64,000 nt of DNA from Myxococcus sp. CA023 (lineage in GTDB: Bacteria > Myxococcota > Myxococcia > Myxococcales > Myxococcaceae), in assembly GCF_010998615.1 (NCBI RefSeq), contig NZ_JAAEAH010000014.1, forward strand, positions 57,454 through 121,453, read 5' to 3'. Numbering within the stretch: the stretch's first letter is position 1; every line of letters begins with the position of its first letter. Shown here one piece after another: positions 42,350 to 50,506 of this stretch. The position numbers were made by a program, and so were the translations under genes. The notes beneath the pieces are model-generated. The model ran no database searches. It was not told the origin of the DNA and saw nothing but the letters and a program-made list of their open reading frames with translations.

Positions 42350-42673
42350 TCAGGGCGTGGCGGGACGCAGGACGAGCCACGCGGCCACGACCTCGCCCGA
42401 GGCCCGGCGCTCGGGGGGCAGCTGCATGTGCGTGGTGCCCTCGCCGAGCCGCAGGTCGGCGGTGCGGCGGAAGGACTCCTGGAATGAGTCGCTGTCCGGA
42501 AAGGTGACGCGCGCGACGGAGCACGGCCGCGCTGTGGGGGCCTGGGCGAGCGAGGTGGATGCCTTGGGCTCCGCGGTCTGGGACGGAAGCTCCACCGGCC
42601 GGTGAAGCCAGGCCGCGACGGCGCAGGCCAGCGCCAGTCCCGCGAATCCCATGCTCCAGATGAGTCGGCTCAC
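42350..42673 (-). CDS. small single-helix membrane protein co-directed with HACxH gene 4
   Basis: A 107-residue protein with a GTG start at 42673, supported by AAGGAGG ten bases upstream; a longer reading to 42775 would begin inside the promoter area. Residues ~5-22 form one hydrophobic helix (SMGFAGLALACAVAAWL). The rest is a small periplasmic domain with one Cys (RPCSVARVTFPDSDSF) and GEGTTHMQLPPERRASGEVVA. I do not recognise the family. Because it is first in the unit behind element D, it may anchor, transport or sense for the lipoprotein encoded next. Confidence 0.65.
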   Translation of the reverse strand: MSRLIWSMGFAGLALACAVAAWLHRPVELPSQTAEPKASTSLAQAPTARPCSVARVTFPDSDSFQESFRRTADLRLGEGTTHMQLPPERRASGEVVAAWLVLRPATP

Positions 42674-42770
42674 GATGACGCGCCCTCCTTCGCGGCAGGA
42701 CAGAGCGCTGCCGTCCCCGCCAGGTCCCCATTCCAGGAACGCCCGCGACAATGTGACACTGTGATTCACA

Positions 42771-42790
42771 TGCAATCAAGTTTCATTTGA
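42771..42790 (+). promoter_or_regulatory. shared 20-base element, site D
   Basis: Plus-strand reading TGCAATCAAGTTTCATTTGA, 97 bases upstream of the GTG of the small membrane-protein gene, in an AT-rich patch. It shares TGCAATCAAGTT with site B (opposite strand) and almost the whole element with site C. Confidence 0.7.
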
Positions 42791-42842
42791 TGGGTGGAGC
42801 GGTGGCGGGGACGTGCGCGGAGGGTGAATCGCGCCGTGGGGT

Positions 42843-42900
42843 GGGTCTTGCGAGACCCGTATTTCTTGTGTTTCAGGAAAGTTGGTTGCCGGTCACCAAC
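42843..42900 (+). repeat. two hairpins in the leader of the nuclease gene
   Basis: GGGTCT-TGCG-AGACCC (42843-42858), followed by a T-rich stretch, and GTTGGT-N8-ACCAAC (42881-42900). Both are perfect six-pair stems. They could be a terminator and an operator, or structured leader elements; no direct support for either. Confidence 0.35.
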
Positions 42901-42984
42901 CTCATCCACTAGGACCGTTGCACGCGCTCGGTCCGCGCGTGCGGCCGCCCCGCATGGCCGCCCCTCTCACGCAGAGGTCACTCC

Positions 42985-43848
42985 ATGGGATTTCCGTCCT
43001 TCTTGTTGCGCGTGGTGGTGCTGGTCGTCCTGGCTGTTCCCACATGGGCCCAGGCGGGCTCGTATCTGCGCGTCGTCAGCTGGAACCTGCGTCACGAGGG
43101 GTGGACCGCGGAGCAGACGTACCGCGAGGACGCGGAGCAGATCTGGCGGCAGTACGGCGCGAACAGCAATTCCAACAACGGCTGTGACCTGGTGTTCCTG
43201 CAAGAGGTGATGAATACCAGCGTGGTTCCGGCCATCGTGGCGGAGCTCAACGCTGTCTCCGGCGTGAAGTGGCGCTATGCGCAGACGCCGCTCATCGGGC
43301 GCTCGTCGTACAAGGAAATCTACGCGGTGCTGTATCGGGAGGACGCGGTGTCACTGCTGTCATCCAGTGTTTATGAGGACACCGGCGACACGTTCGAGCG
43401 CGAGCCGCAAATCGTCCGCGTTCGGCACACGCCCACGGGCGCGGACTACACGTTCATCAACTGGCACACCGTCTGGGGCAATCCCTCCGACCGCGACGCC
43501 GAGGTGAAACAGATTGGCGCGGTGTTCAAGTCAGTGCAGGACGCCAGCCGCACCGACCAGGACGTCATCCTGGTGGGGGACCACAACATGGCGTGCACGA
43601 CGGCGTCCTGGGCGAACCTGGTGGCGCTGTCTCCCACGGTGACCTGCAAGCTGAACGTGGCAACCACCATCAACCTCAGTGGTGGCTACGTGAATGCCTA
43701 TGACCACTTCTGGATGCAGCCCGAATACGTGACGGAGTTCTCCGCGGCGGGGCGCGACTACATCGGGGACACGCGGGATTTCGTCACCCGCCTGGCGGAC
43801 CACGCGCCCATCTACCTGACGCTGTATTCCACCAGCGATACGGATTGA
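42985..43848 (+). CDS. secreted endonuclease/exonuclease/phosphatase-family protein
   Basis: A 287-residue protein with a signal peptide (LLRVVVLVVLAVPTWAQAG). The DNase I-like fold is complete: VVSWNLRHEG (Asn), VFLQEV (metal-binding Glu), NWHTVWG (His), LVGDHNM (Asp, Asn) and the C-terminal ADHAPIYLTL (Asp-His). Family members cut DNA or hydrolyse phosphodiesters or sphingomyelin; a secreted nuclease fits a predatory bacterium. The ATG at 42985 begins the signal peptide. The next gene starts four bases after its stop. Confidence 0.85.
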   Translation: MGFPSFLLRVVVLVVLAVPTWAQAGSYLRVVSWNLRHEGWTAEQTYREDAEQIWRQYGANSNSNNGCDLVFLQEVMNTSVVPAIVAELNAVSGVKWRYAQTPLIGRSSYKEIYAVLYREDAVSLLSSSVYEDTGDTFEREPQIVRVRHTPTGADYTFINWHTVWGNPSDRDAEVKQIGAVFKSVQDASRTDQDVILVGDHNMACTTASWANLVALSPTVTCKLNVATTINLSGGYVNAYDHFWMQPEYVTEFSAAGRDYIGDTRDFVTRLADHAPIYLTLYSTSDTD

Positions 43849-43852
43849 GACC

Positions 43853-45565
43853 TTGAAACGTCGCGCATGGGGTGTGGGGGGCGCCGCGCTGGTGTTGGCC
43901 GCGCTCGTGCTGTGGTGGCTGCGGGCCGCGGACGTCGCCGCGCCGGTGACGCCCGCGCGCGCGCCCGTTGTACGCACGGAAGCCCCAACCCCCGTGAGTC
44001 CGCCGCCGCCCGTGGATCCGGAGTCCTCGCACTCAGAGGGACTGGTTCTGCGCGTGGTGCTGCAAGGGGATGTGCCTTTCCAGGGAGAGGCCCGCGTGGG
44101 CGAGGCCTCCATCTCCGACGCGGACCAGCACCAGTGGGAAGTGTCGAAGCGCGAGGGGCGCGAGGGCGCCGGGCCTGAGCGGCTGGAGGACCTGGCCAAC
44201 GTGTTGGAGTGGCGGCCCGTGGAGGTGACGCCGTCCGCGACGGGGGGGACGTTGGGACCGGTGCTCGTTCCAGTGGTACCGCTCTACCGGGTGGTGGCCT
44301 GGGCTGCGGATGGAACGTTCTGGCTGGGCGACGTGGTGCTCGAGGAGGGGGTCACCACGGGCGTCGTGGAGGCTGTGCTGTCTGCCCGGGCACCTACCGG
44401 TGTGCGGGTGCGGCTCGCGGGAGTGCGACCCGAGCATGGCCCGTTCTCACTTCGTGTGGTGCGTGGCGTATCCCGGGATGTTCGCGACGCGGAGCGCGCG
44501 AGCGAACTGTTGCCCGTGATTCGGCATGTCGCGCCGGATATCGCCTCCGCGCTCGCGGACGGTACGGCGCTTCCGCTCCCCGTGGGGAAGTCGCTGGAGT
44601 TGCTGCCATTGCCCACGGACCCCGCGGTGGGGTTGGTGCTCCGGAGCGCGGCGGGAAGGGAAAGCGCGTGGGTGGAGGTGTCTCTGCGCGAGGGGCGTGT
44701 GGAGCCGGTGGTGCTGGACGTGGGTTCGCTCTTTCCCGAAGGCGTGGGTGAGGCGGTGACGCTGCGGGGGAAGGTGGAGCTGGAAGGAACGTTCCGTCCA
44801 CCGGAAGGCGCGAGGCTCCTGGGGCCGGGGGACGTGGAAATCCCGCTCGCGCAGGATGGGCACTTTGTCGTGTCGGGGCTGCCGTCCTGGGAGCCGTCCC
44901 GCTTCCGCGTCGAGGTGGCATCGCCAGTTTCCAGACGTCCGGTGGCCGCGACGGAACAGGCTTTCGATTTCAGGCCCGAGCCGGGTGTGCGGGACGCCGA
45001 GGTGACGTGGCGCGTGAAGGCCTACCGGTGGCTCGTGCTGCGCATGGATGCCGCCATGCGGGCACAGATAGAGGCGCGGACCCAGAAGCCCTATCCCGTG
45101 TTCGTTCTCCAGCGGTGGCGCCACGAGAACCAGTGGGAGCTGGCCTCCGCCGGCGCCTACATCCAAGAAGAGGATGGGATGGCCGTGTCCATTCTGGAGC
45201 CAGGGCGCTATCGATTGCTGGTGTCCTTCTCTGTTCACGAGGTCTACACCAGCACCGCCGCAGACGTGGGCGAGGACATGGTGGACGGCACCGTCACCTT
45301 CCAGGTGGATGTGGAGGGGAACGATTGCGAGGTGCTCGTCACGGATGGGCGCAAGCCGGTGTTCGGCGCGCGAGTCACCGCATCAAGTGACGTGAGCTCA
45401 CTGCCTCCCGCGTGGGGACTCACGGATGCGCAGGGACGTTGGCGGTTGGGGCGCGTGAGGCCGTTCGGCCTTCACCTGGAGGTGGAGGCGGAGGGATACG
45501 CGCCCTGGGCAGGGGAAGTCGCCGAGGCCTGCCGGCGAGGGGGCGAGGTTCGCGTCCAGCTTTAG
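43853..45565 (+). CDS. large anchored envelope protein with C-terminal carboxypeptidase-regulatory-like domain
   Basis: A 570-residue protein with TTG start at 43853, just behind the nuclease gene. One N-terminal helix (ALVLAALVLWWLRA) is a signal anchor and is followed by a Pro-rich linker (~30-58). The remainder is beta-rich, with repeated 'VVLxVG...LRGKVELEGTFRPPEGARL' type blocks; the last ~75 residues (CEVLVTDGRKPVFGARVTAS, GLTDAQGRWRLGRVRP) form a carboxypeptidase-regulatory-like/Ig fold. No catalytic motif is visible. Proteins of this type in myxobacteria are cell-surface or periplasmic and mostly uncharacterised. Confidence 0.65.
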   Translation: MKRRAWGVGGAALVLAALVLWWLRAADVAAPVTPARAPVVRTEAPTPVSPPPPVDPESSHSEGLVLRVVLQGDVPFQGEARVGEASISDADQHQWEVSKREGREGAGPERLEDLANVLEWRPVEVTPSATGGTLGPVLVPVVPLYRVVAWAADGTFWLGDVVLEEGVTTGVVEAVLSARAPTGVRVRLAGVRPEHGPFSLRVVRGVSRDVRDAERASELLPVIRHVAPDIASALADGTALPLPVGKSLELLPLPTDPAVGLVLRSAAGRESAWVEVSLREGRVEPVVLDVGSLFPEGVGEAVTLRGKVELEGTFRPPEGARLLGPGDVEIPLAQDGHFVVSGLPSWEPSRFRVEVASPVSRRPVAATEQAFDFRPEPGVRDAEVTWRVKAYRWLVLRMDAAMRAQIEARTQKPYPVFVLQRWRHENQWELASAGAYIQEEDGMAVSILEPGRYRLLVSFSVHEVYTSTAADVGEDMVDGTVTFQVDVEGNDCEVLVTDGRKPVFGARVTASSDVSSLPPAWGLTDAQGRWRLGRVRPFGLHLEVEAEGYAPWAGEVAEACRRGGEVRVQL

Positions 45566-45616
45566 GGGAGACCCCGCTCGCGGCGATGGCCACGAGCAGG
45601 GCCTGGGCCGCGCAGG

Positions 45617-46201
45617 TCAGGCCGCGTTGGCGGTGATGGCCATCAGCTCCGTGTGAGTACGTCTGGGCGCCGCGGCGGGCTCCAGCTCATCGGCCACTGG
45701 GGCGTCCGTCTCGCCCCCTTCGGTGGCCAGCTCCGGCGCGCGGTTCTTGCCGCCCAGGGCTTCCACCCACCCCTCCAGCAGGTCCATCAGCGCGCTGCGC
45801 TGCTCGCCTTCCAACGGCATCAGCAGCCGGGCCATGCGCTCCTGGACCACCGAGTCCGCCTGCTCCGCCAGGGCGCGGCCCTGCTCCGTGAGCCTCACTC
45901 GAACGCGCCGCCGGTCATGCCGCACGGAGCGCTCGCGCTGGACGAGCTGCGCGGCCTCCAGCCGGTCCAGCAGCCGGCTCAGCCGGGGCGGGGCAATGCC
46001 GCCCAGCCGCTCCGCGAGGACGTTGACGGGGAGGAGGCTCTCCGCCTTCAGCCACCAGACGGCCTGGACCTCCATCGGGTCCAGCTCGGTATGGGGTAGG
46101 GCACCCAGGGGACTGCCCAACGCACCGCAGCGCGCTACGTCGATGAGCAGATTCCTCAACCGCGCCACCTGCACCCGCACTTCCGCCGAGAGCTCGGACA
46201 T
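45617..46201 (-). CDS. MarR-family transcriptional regulator
   Basis: A 194-residue winged-helix protein. The DNA-binding part is VNVLAERLGGIAPPRLSRLL with the wing VQRERSVRHDRRRVRVRLTE. Both dimerisation helices are present, and a ~40-residue Glu/Ala-rich tail follows that is unusual for the family. I chose ATG 46201 at the beginning of the first helix; a longer opening to 46333 adds only a low-complexity segment. The regulated gene is unknown; the EcsC-family gene lies 160 bases upstream on the same strand. Confidence 0.82.
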   Translation of the reverse strand: MSELSAEVRVQVARLRNLLIDVARCGALGSPLGALPHTELDPMEVQAVWWLKAESLLPVNVLAERLGGIAPPRLSRLLDRLEAAQLVQRERSVRHDRRRVRVRLTEQGRALAEQADSVVQERMARLLMPLEGEQRSALMDLLEGWVEALGGKNRAPELATEGGETDAPVADELEPAAAPRRTHTELMAITANAA

Positions 46202-46360
46202 CCTGGTCGCCTCCGTCTCTCGGGCGTCATCGTCCCTCCGGCCGAGGAATCCCGATGACCGCCCGTCTTCCAACGGGGCAAAGGCCCCGCCTGGGCGATC
46301 AACGGTCCGGCGCGGAAGGCATATCGGACCCACCGAAAGAAATGTGCGGGGCGCGGTCCG

Positions 46361-46993
46361 TCAGGCGCCGCTGGCCTTCTTGCGCTGGGCCTTCGCCTTG
46401 GCGTGGGCCTTGTCGAAGCCCTCGTAGAAGCGCACGGCCTGCTCGCCCACCATCTGGATGTGCTGGTTGTTGAAGTAGGCGGTGACGGGCGCGGCCACCA
46501 GCGGCATGGCCCGCCCCAGCGTCTGCATGCCGCCCTTCTCCAGCAGCATGGCGGCCAGCTTTCCCAACACCTTGGGACCCGCGCGAGGCAGCGGGCCCAG
46601 GCCGTTGGCGTAGCCAAACAAGTCCAGCATCTCCCCGCGCGCCCGCTCCGTCTTGAGGTTCACCTTGTAGACGGTGGCCACGTCCGTGAGCAGGATGATT
46701 TGCAGGTACGCCATGAAGAGCAGGTCCGCCGGCAACGCCACCAGCCCGAACACCCCGCTCACCCCGCCCACCATGCTGGCGAGGTTCTTCTTTTCGTCCA
46801 CGATGCGCTGGGCCAGCTCCCGCGGCGACGCCTGCGGGTAGCGCTTCTCCAGGGTCGCGATGCGCACGCGTGAGCGCGCCACCTCTTGGAGGACGATGTC
46901 CGACAGCCGCGCCGAGCCGAGCTTCTTCAGCTCCGCCGGAGTCATCTTCTTCATGAAGGCCAGCCGCTCGGCCACGCTGTCGTAGAGACCCAT
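46361..46993 (-). CDS. EcsC-family protein
   Basis: A 210-residue protein of the EcsC family: helical N-terminus, a hydrophobic hairpin (GVSGVFGLVALPADLLFMAYLQI) and the family region DVATVYKVNLKTERARGEML. The C-terminus is Lys/Ala-rich. EcsC accompanies the EcsAB transporter in Bacillus, but no transporter is here, and stand-alone members have no known function. The gene overlaps no neighbour, and starts three bases after the stop of the lipoprotein gene at 46997, so the two form one unit. Confidence 0.78.
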   Translation of the reverse strand: MGLYDSVAERLAFMKKMTPAELKKLGSARLSDIVLQEVARSRVRIATLEKRYPQASPRELAQRIVDEKKNLASMVGGVSGVFGLVALPADLLFMAYLQIILLTDVATVYKVNLKTERARGEMLDLFGYANGLGPLPRAGPKVLGKLAAMLLEKGGMQTLGRAMPLVAAPVTAYFNNQHIQMVGEQAVRFYEGFDKAHAKAKAQRKKASGA

Positions 46994-46996
46994 CCC

Positions 46997-47440
46997 TCAA
47001 TAACCCCGCTCGGACAGGTAGAGGTCCACCAGCGCGCCTTCTTCGTACCAGGCGTGCCGCATCTCCACGTTGAACCAGCGCGAGTCCGGCTTCGGACCGC
47101 GCACCTCCAACTTCACCTGATTGGGAGAGGTGTCGATGATGGCCGCGCGCGCCCTGCACGCCGAGCCCGGGTCTTCGCCGTAGCCACCCTCGAGGCAGAT
47201 CTCATCACCCACCGAAAGCCGGCGGGTGTACTCGGTGGCCAGGTAGAGGGCGTCGTCACACGAGCCCCGCGCGGAGGACGTGCCGAGCGCATCGCACCGG
47301 TTCTGCGGCGGCGCCTTCACGACGGGGATGACCCCGTAGAGCGGGTCGTCGTTGTTCGGGTCCGGACGGAAGGCCCCCGTGCCCGTACAACCTGTCAGTA
47401 CCAGCGAGAGCGCGCCAGCGCTCACCCACGACCGCCTCAT
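46997..47440 (-). CDS. small lipoprotein
   Basis: A 147-residue protein with a clear lipobox (LSLVLTGC, Cys18). The mature part contains four more cysteines (NRCDALG, GSCDDA, EICLEGG, SACRARA) that probably form two disulfides, then a beta-strand-rich end (QVKLEVRGPKPDSRWFNVEM). I do not recognise a family. The ATG at 47440 gives a standard signal peptide. It is upstream of, and three bases from, the EcsC-family gene. Confidence 0.65.
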   Translation of the reverse strand: MRRSWVSAGALSLVLTGCTGTGAFRPDPNNDDPLYGVIPVVKAPPQNRCDALGTSSARGSCDDALYLATEYTRRLSVGDEICLEGGYGEDPGSACRARAAIIDTSPNQVKLEVRGPKPDSRWFNVEMRHAWYEEGALVDLYLSERGY

Positions 47441-47549
47441 CGTATCGACTCCTCCGGGGCCCACGACCCCACCCTTTAAGGAAGGGTGGAGCATGGCAAA
47501 AGGCGTTCGATGGGGCAAAGCAGCCAGCGGATCGCCGCGGCGCGGGACG

Positions 47550-47942
47550 TCAGGCCGAGCGGCGCTGCGGGCCCGGAATCTCCTTCGTCTGCCCGGGCAC
47601 CACGCGGTTGTCCTTGTCCACGAACACCACGGTGGGCTTCCAGTTCGCCACCTCGGCTTCCTCCACTTCCGCGAAGGTGGCCAGGATGACCAGGTCGCCC
47701 GGCTTGTTCAGGTGCGCCGCCGCGCCATTGATGCAGATGACGCCGCTGCCGGCCTCACCTTCCAGCGCGTAGGTCTCCAGGCGCGTGCCCTGGGTGATGT
47801 TCCAGACCGCGACCTTTTCGTTCTCCACGATGTCGGCGGCGCGAAGCAGGTCGCGGTCGATGGTGACGGACCCTTCGTAATCCAGGTCAGCCTGGGTCAC
47901 GGTCGCGCGGTGGATTTTCGACTTGAAGAGGATGCGGCGCAT
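47550..47942 (-). CDS. panD: aspartate 1-decarboxylase PanD
   Basis: A 130-residue pyruvoyl enzyme that makes beta-alanine for pantothenate and coenzyme A. The self-cleavage site Gly24-Ser25 lies in DYEGSVTID exactly as in other PanDs. Lys9, the helix after [10 protein letters not shown], and the block [23 protein letters not shown] are conserved. The start at 47942 gives the canonical [13 protein letters not shown] opening; the extended reading to 48008 is unlikely. A single gene without other pantothenate genes nearby. Confidence 0.95.
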   Translation of the reverse strand: MRRILFKSKIHRATVTQADLDYEGSVTIDRDLLRAADIVENEKVAVWNITQGTRLETYALEGEAGSGVICINGAAAHLNKPGDLVILATFAEVEEAEVANWKPTVVFVDKDNRVVPGQTKEIPGPQRRSA

Positions 47943-48047
47943 GTGTGTCTCGACCTTGGAAAAGCGGCAAGGACGCCCCACCGTAACGTCTGAGGCGCCC
48001 TGGGACAACCCTGTGTTCAGTTCCCCTGCCCGCAGTGCAGGCAGGCG

Positions 48048-48881
48048 TCACTTAACGAAATTGACGAGCTGATTGAGACTCAGGGGCACGCTCTGGGATT
48101 CCGAGGTGAGCTTGCCGTCCAGGCGAACCTGCGCATTTCCGCCCGAGCGCAGGGCCAGGGCCGCGTTCGCCGCGCGAGCGAAGCTGATGGTGAGGGGCAG
48201 GGTGACCTGCTTCGTCCCGCTGCCGTCCAGCTTGCCCAGGTTACCGGTGGACAGCGTGCCCACATCCGCGCCCGCCACCTTCAGTGCGCCAGTGATGCCG
48301 GCCACCGGCAACGGGAAGCTGTTGCGGTTGGTGATCGACAACGGGAATTCCACGGTGGCGCCGGTCAGGGTGATGTCCTTGATGCGCGGCGCCTGGAAGG
48401 ACACCTGCGGAATCTTGGGGACCTCGAAGGTGCCTTCCTTCGCCAGAGGGAAGCTCAGTACGCCGATGGGCGTCTTCACGCCCAGCGTGCCCTGTGCCTT
48501 GAAGGCGGCCTTGTCCTGCTTGAGGAAGGTCTCCAGCACGGGGACGATGTCCGCGAACTTCACGTTGGCCGGGAAGACGAGCTCGCTCTTGCCGTTGGCC
48601 TTGAGCGCCAGACCCGAGCGTGGCTTGCCGGCCACCACCTGCTTGCCCTCCACGAAGAAGGCGTAGTCCACCTCGGCCAGGTTCAACCCAAAGCCGTTGG
48701 GGTTGTTCAGCTCGTAGACCAGGTTGATGGTGGCGTCGGACAAGGACGCATCCGCGAGCCGGGCCGTCTTGAAGGAGAGGGTGGGCTTCTTGAAAGCCCC
48801 CTTCAGCATCTTCTGCAAGGCGGCGCAGCCACTGAGCGTGGTGAGTCCAAGGACGGCCAGGACGAGGAGGGCACGTTTCAT
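48048..48881 (-). CDS. LEA type 2 family lipoprotein
   Basis: A 277-residue lipoprotein (TLSGC lipobox) with two tandem LEA14/WHy-like beta-sandwich domains: NLVYELNNPNGFGLNLAEVDY with GKSELVFPANV, and VEFPLSITNRNSFPLPVAGI with TKQVTLPLTISF. These domains are found in desiccation- or stress-related proteins and in periplasmic lipoproteins of unknown role. ATG 48881 and 48890 are both possible; I chose the one that places basic Lys-Arg next to the hydrophobic segment. Divergent from the peptidase gene. Confidence 0.75.
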   Translation of the reverse strand: MKRALLVLAVLGLTTLSGCAALQKMLKGAFKKPTLSFKTARLADASLSDATINLVYELNNPNGFGLNLAEVDYAFFVEGKQVVAGKPRSGLALKANGKSELVFPANVKFADIVPVLETFLKQDKAAFKAQGTLGVKTPIGVLSFPLAKEGTFEVPKIPQVSFQAPRIKDITLTGATVEFPLSITNRNSFPLPVAGITGALKVAGADVGTLSTGNLGKLDGSGTKQVTLPLTISFARAANAALALRSGGNAQVRLDGKLTSESQSVPLSLNQLVNFVK

Positions 48882-48975
48882 GGTGGGCATGGGCGTATCA
48901 TCGGACGCACCTGCTCCGCGCGGGATTCAATGCAATGCCATGGGAGGTGGTATGTGAGGTGCCTCCCGTACCCAG

Positions 48976-50493
48976 ATGGAGGCACCCTTGTCCGGGGTCC
49001 GTGCACACATCTCCTTCCATCGTCCGTCCTGGCGCGCCTTGCTGGCCCTGGGGCTACTGGCTGCGGCATCGGTATCCTGTTCCAAGAGCAGTCAGGACCC
49101 CGCGGAGCGGCGAACGCTGTCGTTGAAGCCCTGCCGCCTGGAGGGGCTGGCCACGCAGGCCCAGTGTGGGACCTATGAGGTCTTCGAGGACCGGGCGGCT
49201 CGCACGGGCCGCAAGATTCCCCTGCGCGTGGTGGTGGTGCCGGCGCTGGCCGCGCAGCCGCAGCCGGATCCGTTGGTGCTGCTGGCGGGAGGCCCGGGCC
49301 AGGCGGCGTCGCGTTCGACGCAGGTGTTGATGGCGGTGGAGCGCATCCGCCGCAAGCGCGACATCGTGCTGGTGGACCAGCGAGGCACGGGGGACTCGAA
49401 TCCGCTGAACTGCAAGACGGACGCGCCGGAAGAGGGTCTGTCCTCGCGGCTTGAGGAAGGCCAAGCGGCGGAGGAGGTGCGCAAGTGCCGCGAGGGCTGG
49501 GACGCGGACGTGCGGCACTACACCACGCCCGTCGCCATGGATGACCTGGACGAGGTCCGCGAGGCGCTGGGCTACGAGAAGCTCAACCTCTGGGGCGTGT
49601 CCTACGGCACGCGCGCGGCGCTCGTGTACATGCGGCAGCACCCGGAGCGCGTGCGGACCGCCATCCTGGACGGCGTGGCGCCCATGGGGTTGTACCTGCC
49701 GCTGTTCGCGCCCCGCGACGCGCAGCAGGCGCTGGACCGGCTGCTGGCGAACTGCGAGGCGGACGCGGCGTGTACCCAGGCGTATCCGAACCTTCGGTCC
49801 AGGACGGAGACGTTGCTGACGACGCTGGAGACCACGCCCGCGCGCACCCAGGTGGCGCACCCGCGCACCGGTGTGTTGGAGGAGGTCGTCCTGTCGCGCC
49901 GCGCCTTCCTGGCGCAGCTCTTCGCGCAGCTCTACAGCCCGGAGATGTCCTCCCTGGTGCCGTTGATGCTGGACCGGGCCACGCAGGGAGACTGGTCCCC
50001 TTTCGTCGCGCTCAGCGTGGGCCTGACGGAGAACCTGGGACGCACGGTGAGCCATGGCCTCTACTTCGCCGTCGTGTGCGCGGAGGACGCGCCCTTCTAC
50101 GACGAGGCGGCGTTGGTGCGCGAGTCGCAGGGCACCTGGTTCGGTCCGACCATGGGCCGGGAAGTGCTCTCCGTCTGCGCGGACTGGCCGCGTGGGAGCC
50201 TGCCCCAGGGCTACCGCGAGCCGGTGGTGTCGTCGGTGCCCACGCTGCTCTTGTCGGGGGAGCTGGACCCGGTGACGCCGCCCGCGTGGGCCGAGGAGGC
50301 AAAGCGCACGCTCTCCAACAGCCTGCACGTGGTGGTGCCCGGCGTGGGCCACAACACGATTGGCGCGGACTGCGCGCGCACGCTGATGCTGGACCTGCTG
50401 ACCCAAGGGAGCGTGGAGGGGCTGTCGTCCGCGTGCGGCACCCACCTCACCCGTCCTCCCTTCTTCACCTCCTTCGCCGGCCCGGTGCCTTGA
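48976..50493 (+). CDS. exported alpha/beta-hydrolase peptidase (tripeptidyl aminopeptidase-like)
   Basis: A 505-residue hydrolase with a signal segment ending in ASVSC (probable lipoprotein, Cys35). LLAGGPGQAAS is the oxyanion loop, LVDQRGTGDSNPLNC is the family block of prolyl/tripeptidyl aminopeptidases (S33), and GVSYGTRAAL carries the nucleophile. The acid is in LSGELDPVTPP, and GVGHNTIG holds the histidine. The C-terminal TAP-like domain is present. It cleaves N-terminal residues from peptides and would work in the periplasm or outside the cell. The NatAB-type genes follow closely. Confidence 0.82.
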   Translation: MEAPLSGVRAHISFHRPSWRALLALGLLAAASVSCSKSSQDPAERRTLSLKPCRLEGLATQAQCGTYEVFEDRAARTGRKIPLRVVVVPALAAQPQPDPLVLLAGGPGQAASRSTQVLMAVERIRRKRDIVLVDQRGTGDSNPLNCKTDAPEEGLSSRLEEGQAAEEVRKCREGWDADVRHYTTPVAMDDLDEVREALGYEKLNLWGVSYGTRAALVYMRQHPERVRTAILDGVAPMGLYLPLFAPRDAQQALDRLLANCEADAACTQAYPNLRSRTETLLTTLETTPARTQVAHPRTGVLEEVVLSRRAFLAQLFAQLYSPEMSSLVPLMLDRATQGDWSPFVALSVGLTENLGRTVSHGLYFAVVCAEDAPFYDEAALVRESQGTWFGPTMGREVLSVCADWPRGSLPQGYREPVVSSVPTLLLSGELDPVTPPAWAEEAKRTLSNSLHVVVPGVGHNTIGADCARTLMLDLLTQGSVEGLSSACGTHLTRPPFFTSFAGPVP

Positions 50494-50506
50494 GGACGCG
50501 CGCGCC

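Larger units (their letters stand above)
42674..42984. other. divergent intergenic region with element D and two hairpins
   Basis: About 310 bases between the small membrane-protein gene and the nuclease gene. It contains element D at 42771-42790 and two short perfect inverted repeats at 42843-42858 and 42881-42900. No additional gene is convincing here. Confidence 0.55.

Noticed and set aside
48911..48945. A fifth copy of the shared 20-base element (TTCAATGCAATGCC)
   Set aside because: Only TGCAAT matches; the AAG core and right half are missing.
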